Below the pieces are notes generated by a model. It was not told the DNA's origin. It did no database searches and saw only the letters and a program-made list of their open reading frames with translations. 9,980 nucleotides of DNA from SAR116 cluster bacterium (GTDB lineage: Bacteria; Pseudomonadota; Alphaproteobacteria; Puniceispirillales; Marisalimonadaceae), in assembly GCA_002691795.1 (NCBI GenBank), contig NZIY01000063.1, forward strand, positions 20,514 through 30,493, written 5' to 3'. Below are positions 7,539 through 9,980 of this stretch, in pieces (positions within the stretch are counted from its first letter, which is position 1; every line of letters begins with the position of its first letter). A program made the position numbers and the translations under genes.

Positions 7539-8330
7539 TCAAATTAATTTAATTTGAAAATTGCCTAAATCAGAAAAGTTTGCAGTGATAACATCACTTT
7601 TTTTAAAAGGTATTGGTTTTGTACAAGTGCCTGTGGCAACAAAATGACCTTTCTTAAGTGGAATTTTAAACTCTAAAAGTTCGTTTAAAAACCACTGAAG
7701 TGCTATCAGAGGACCACCTAAAACGTTTTTTCCAAATCCATGTTCATAAGTTTTTTCATTAACAGAGATAGAAACCTTTTGATCTGACAAATTTTTATTA
7801 ATCCAATTATCAGATAATTTCGGACCAAGAATAAATTGGTTTGCACAAGCATTATCAGCAATCAAATTAGCTTCTCCAACCTGAGTGAAATTTAAAAATC
7901 TAGAATCTGGTAATTCAATTCCCCCGTAAAGACTATCAATAATTGAAATTGTATCATCCTTGGAATAATGAGATTTACTAGGATCTAAATCATATTTTAT
8001 TTTAAATGTAAATTCTGCTTCAGCAACTAACATTTGATTTGGAAAGAGTTTAATACTTTCCATATAATTCATTTTTTTTTCTTCAAGTAGCACACCAACT
8101 AGAGGGCCTTTAGCACCAATATGATTTTGACCAGCTTTATTACTTGCGGCAATCTTCCAACCGAAAATACCCCTTGGGGAAAGATTATAAAAACATCTTT
8201 GTATTTCATAACCCTCTAATCTACTTTTGGGTGCAATAGAACTTATAGAATTAATATCACTTATTAAAATACCTTTATTCCAATGGTTCCAAATAATATT
8301 TGCAAATTTTAGATAGTTATTTGATTTCAT
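7539..8330 (-). CDS. MhpD-like 2-keto-4-pentenoate hydratase family protein
   Basis: This is a fumarylacetoacetase-superfamily enzyme resembling 2-hydroxypenta-2,4-dienoate hydratases and oxalocrotonate decarboxylases, which handle enol-keto acids with a divalent metal in the cytoplasm. It has 263 residues, normal for the group. Seen in order: GYEIQ (40-44), GWKIA with the conserved Lys 59, IGAKGPLVGVLLE, EAEFTF with paired metal-ligand Glu 104 and 106, YGGIELPDSR with Glu 139, ADNACANQFILG (158-169), GGPLIALQWFLNEL (205-218) and GTCTKPIPFK near the C-terminus. The E-x-E...E spacing matches the MhpD metal site. No ring-cleavage dioxygenase, aldolase or dehydrogenase partner is nearby, so the exact reaction is open. 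The start at 8330 lacks an RBS, but no other in-frame start keeps the N-terminal helix. Confidence 0.87.
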   Translation of the reverse strand: MKSNNYLKFANIIWNHWNKGILISDINSISSIAPKSRLEGYEIQRCFYNLSPRGIFGWKIAASNKAGQNHIGAKGPLVGVLLEEKKMNYMESIKLFPNQMLVAEAEFTFKIKYDLDPSKSHYSKDDTISIIDSLYGGIELPDSRFLNFTQVGEANLIADNACANQFILGPKLSDNWINKNLSDQKVSISVNEKTYEHGFGKNVLGGPLIALQWFLNELLEFKIPLKKGHFVATGTCTKPIPFKKSDVITANFSDLGNFQIKLI

Positions 8331-8652
8331 ATAGACATTTATTGTAAAAACTTATACTTATATTATAACATTTTTAGCTATAAAATAAATAAAAACAATT
8401 TAAGAAAGTTCAATAAAATTTTAATTTAGTTACCTAGTAAACTTTTTAAGTATATTTTTTCAAAATTAAAAAATATATATATTTATTTATCTTATTCTTA
8501 AACTGTACCATCAATCCATACAATCAGGAAAACTTATTAATAAACTAATATTAACTAATTTTTATTCTAATTAAGAGTGATATATTTTTACATTTATATT
8601 AATTTCATTCTAAGATATTGGAATAAATAACCTATATAAATTATTTTTATAA
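8331..8652. other. Gene-free AT-rich intergenic region
   Basis: About 320 bases with stop codons in all frames and no recognisable RNA gene. It contains the hydratase -10 candidate at one end and the pseudogene -10 candidate at the other. In the middle is a 14-base perfect AT palindrome, AAATATATATATTT (8471-8484), which may be only compositional. I see no decayed coding sequence in it. Confidence 0.6.
8362..8367 (-). promoter_or_regulatory. Candidate -10 box for the hydratase-uup transcript
   Basis: A perfect TATAAT on the minus strand, preceded by a TG-containing context (AATGT), lies 31 bases upstream of the hydratase ATG. No -35 box stands at 16-18 bases; the extended-type context may compensate. 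In DNA this AT-rich a single hexamer is limited evidence. Confidence 0.38.
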
Positions 8653-8653
8653 T
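8648..8653 (+). promoter_or_regulatory. Relic -10 box ahead of the EamA pseudogene
   Basis: A perfect TATAAT ends 26 bases before the presumed old start at 8680, exactly the spacing found for the aminotransferase gene. It suggests that the pseudogene once had its own promoter, which may still fire. No -35 box at the normal distance is evident. Confidence 0.35.
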
Positions 8654-8679
8654 TCACAAAATTAGAAAGTTGTTCAGAT

Positions 8680-9538
8680 ATTAATATAATACCAATAATT
8701 TTTGTAATACTTTGGTCGTCGGCTTTTATTACCAGTAAGATTATAGTTGATAATGCACCACCTTTTCTCTCCCTCTCGATAAGATTTGGTGTAGTCGCAT
8801 TCTTTTTTTTCTTATTTTTTATATTTTTTTCAAAAAATAAAAATATTTCATTAAGAGCTTTTGTTGATGCTTCAATTAGCGGCTTATTATTTCACGGTCT
8901 ATATTTAGGTGGTGTATTTTTTGCTCTATCTAAAGGTATATCAGCTACTCTAATTGCTTTAATAGTTTCATTACAACCGATCTTAACATCTTTCCTTTCA
9001 AAGATTTATTTAAATGAAACTTTAACTAAATATCAGTGGATAGGAATTTTTTTAGGATTTAGTGGTGCATCTGTAATTATTATTTCTGATTTGATTAGTG
9101 ATCTAAGTGCAATAGCATTTTTTGCTGGATTAATTGGACTAATATCTTCTTCACTCGCTATTATATGGCAAAAAAAAAATTGGGTCTAATTTATCCCTTT
9201 CTGGCAATAATTTTTTACAAGCATTAAGTGCTTCAGTTTTCCATTTTATTCTTGCTCTTTGCTTTGAAAATTTTTTAATAAATTTTTCAATTAATTTTTT
9301 GCTAGCAATGTCATGGCAAATATTTGCAGTTTCACTTGGTGCATTTTTGATTTTAATGTGGTTACTTCAAAATAATAAAGCAAACCAAACATCTACTTTA
9401 TTTTTTTTAGTTCCCCCTGTTTCTGCTTTACTAGCATACATAATGTTACAAGAAAAATTTATTATTTTAGACTTCCTAGGTCTATTTTTATCTTGTCTTG
9501 GTGTCTTTGTAGTTTCAAAATTTCAAAATAAAAATTAA
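8680..9538 (+). pseudogene. Frameshifted EamA/DMT permease
   Basis: Nearly the whole of an EamA-type permease can be read in two frames. The first frame (8680-9189) gives IIPIIFVILWSSAFITSKI, then RFGVVAFFFF, then ALIVSLQPILTSFLSKIYL, a complete first repeat and the opening of the second, before running into TAA at 9187-9189. The second frame resumes at an A10 run (9170-9179) with IGSNLSLSG and continues to FFLVPPVSALLAYIMLQEKF and FLGLFLSCLGVFVVSKF, ending at TAA 9536-9538. Removing one A restores a protein of about 286 residues, normal for the family. There is also no ATG, GTG or TTG in the open frame between the stop at 8650-8652 and the first helix. The codon where a start is expected (8680, before NIIPIIFV) reads ATT. 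Two independent lesions favour a true pseudogene. Transcript slippage on A10 plus an AUU start could in principle still yield protein. Confidence 0.85.
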
Positions 9539-9553
9539 ATCTAAATTTTAAAT

Positions 9554-9774
9554 ATGATTAATCACAAAAATAACCCTATATCCACTATATTATACACGTT
9601 GCCAGCCTTTACTTTTAAGGGGCAACTGCAATAATTGCAAAATTGTTAGGAAAAGATTTTATTGGAGAACCAATATCTCCATTCCAAATTAGTCATTTAA
9701 GAATTTTATTTAAATATTTAGATTGCTTTGGGTTGTTATCTATTCACAATCAAAAAGAGATAACGAGATGTTAG
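9554..9774 (+). pseudogene. N-terminal stub of a second EamA permease gene
   Basis: An ATG at 9554 opens MINHKNNPISTILYTLPAF and TFKG, then hits a stop at 9632-9634. Shifting by one base at the GGGG run (9619-9622) continues the sense as ATAIIAKLLGKDF, then EPISPFQISHLRILF, ending at TAG 9772-9774. The AKLLG...ISPFQIxxxRILF pattern is that of the first two helices of EamA-family permeases. After about residue 60 the similarity fades (KYLDCFGLLSIHNQK), and the remaining two hundred or so residues are missing. It starts 15 bases after the preceding pseudogene. It is a different paralogue, not a fragment of that gene, whose own N-terminus is present. The identification comes from short motifs, so it is less certain. 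Confidence 0.6.
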
Positions 9775-9830
9775 TATTTGAATTTTTTTAAAATATGCAA
9801 ACAATATTTCTTAATTATTAATAAAATAAA

Positions 9831-9857
9831 AACGCCTACTTTTAATAAGTAGGCGTT
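9831..9857 (-). terminator. Rho-independent terminator of the TRAP gene
   Basis: An 11-base perfect stem, AACGCCTACTT paired with AAGTAGGCGTT, has a 5-base loop. On the minus strand it is followed by a T-rich tract (TTTATTTTAT). It lies 20 bases past the TRAP gene stop. It is the only strong, GC-containing hairpin in the window. In the plus direction the following bases are not a T run, so it serves the minus-strand gene. Confidence 0.88.
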
Positions 9858-9877
9858 AATGAATAAATTAAATTAAA

Positions 9878-9980
9878 TTATTTTAAGTAAGCGTTTTTAG
9901 CCCAGATGCTGTAATCATCTCTAAAAGCTTGATAACTTTTAGTAATTTTAGCAAACAATGGATCAGAAGCTGACTTCTCT
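9878..9980 (-). CDS. TRAP transporter solute-binding protein (DctP type), C-terminal end
   Basis: Only the last 34 codons are inside the window. They read SASDPLFAKITKSYQAFRDD and then YSIWAKNAYLK. This is the closing helix pattern (DPLFAKI..SYQAFRDDY..W.K.AYL) typical of periplasmic binding proteins of tripartite ATP-independent transporters in the mannitol/chloroaromatic (FcbT1/TakP-like) group, which bind carboxylates such as keto acids. The signal peptide and ligand-binding residues are off-window, so the substrate is unknown. The DctQ/DctM partners are not downstream, because a terminator follows; they would have to lie upstream, outside the window, or elsewhere in the genome. The call rests on a short but characteristic segment. 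Confidence 0.72.
   Translation of the reverse strand, partial: EKSASDPLFAKITKSYQAFRDDYSIWAKNAYLK

Noticed and set aside
8471..8484. Perfect AT palindrome as an attachment site or mobile-element end
   Set aside because: It is an alternating AT stretch in a very AT-rich gap, with no partner repeat, integrase or transposase in the window.
9299..9538. Separate small membrane protein starting at TTG 9299
   Set aside because: Its sequence is the C-terminal part of the EamA permease. Sense continues upstream in the same frame to the A10 run, so it is the second half of the pseudogene and not a gene of its own.
1..9980. Search for CRISPR arrays, tRNA or rRNA genes, insertion sequences, toxin-antitoxin or defence modules
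   Set aside because: No spaced direct repeats, cloverleaf sequence, transposase motif or paired small genes were found on either strand by reading; the window is ordinary core and transport content.

Overview
The window is very AT-rich, gene-dense bacterial DNA. The separate nuoA-B-C-D-E genes and the strongly mitochondrion-like NuoB and NuoD sequences point to an alphaproteobacterium. The low GC, short intergenic gaps, TRAP transporter binding protein and drug/metabolite-type permeases suggest a marine, small-genome lineage of the SAR11/HIMB59/AEGEAN-169 type. That placement is an inference from composition and gene content; the sequence does not fix the genus.

Layout. Positions 1-3062 (minus strand) hold the promoter-proximal part of the respiratory complex I operon: nuoA, nuoB, nuoC, nuoD and the first 131 codons of nuoE, packed with overlaps or gaps of at most 11 bases. 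Upstream on the same strand is an intact EamA/DMT permease (3148-4038, GTG start). It is divergent from a PLP-dependent class I/II aminotransferase on the plus strand (4151-5401). The aminotransferase runs tail-to-tail into a cold-shock protein gene (5393-5593, minus) with a 9-base overlap. Further on, still on the minus strand, come an Uup-type ABC-F ATPase (5694-7523) and, 15 bases upstream of it, an MhpD-like hydratase of the fumarylacetoacetase superfamily (7539-8330). These two probably form one transcript.

From 8331 to about 9830 the DNA holds no intact gene. It carries a nearly full-length EamA/DMT permease pseudogene on the plus strand (8680-9538), with a one-base frameshift in a run of ten A and no ordinary start codon. 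Directly behind it lies the frameshifted N-terminal stub of a second EamA gene (9554-9774). The window ends with a clear rho-independent terminator (9831-9857) and the C-terminal end of a minus-strand TRAP transporter solute-binding protein (9878-9980).

The genes fall into energy conservation (complex I), housekeeping and translation support (Csp, Uup), and small-molecule uptake or catabolism (EamA, aminotransferase, hydratase, TRAP). I see no phage, transposon, CRISPR, defence or biosynthetic cluster and no previously undescribed system. The most notable features are the decaying pair of permease genes, which could be rescued or refuted by comparison with relatives, the symmetrical sequences upstream of the cold-shock gene, and the tail-to-tail overlap of the aminotransferase and csp.
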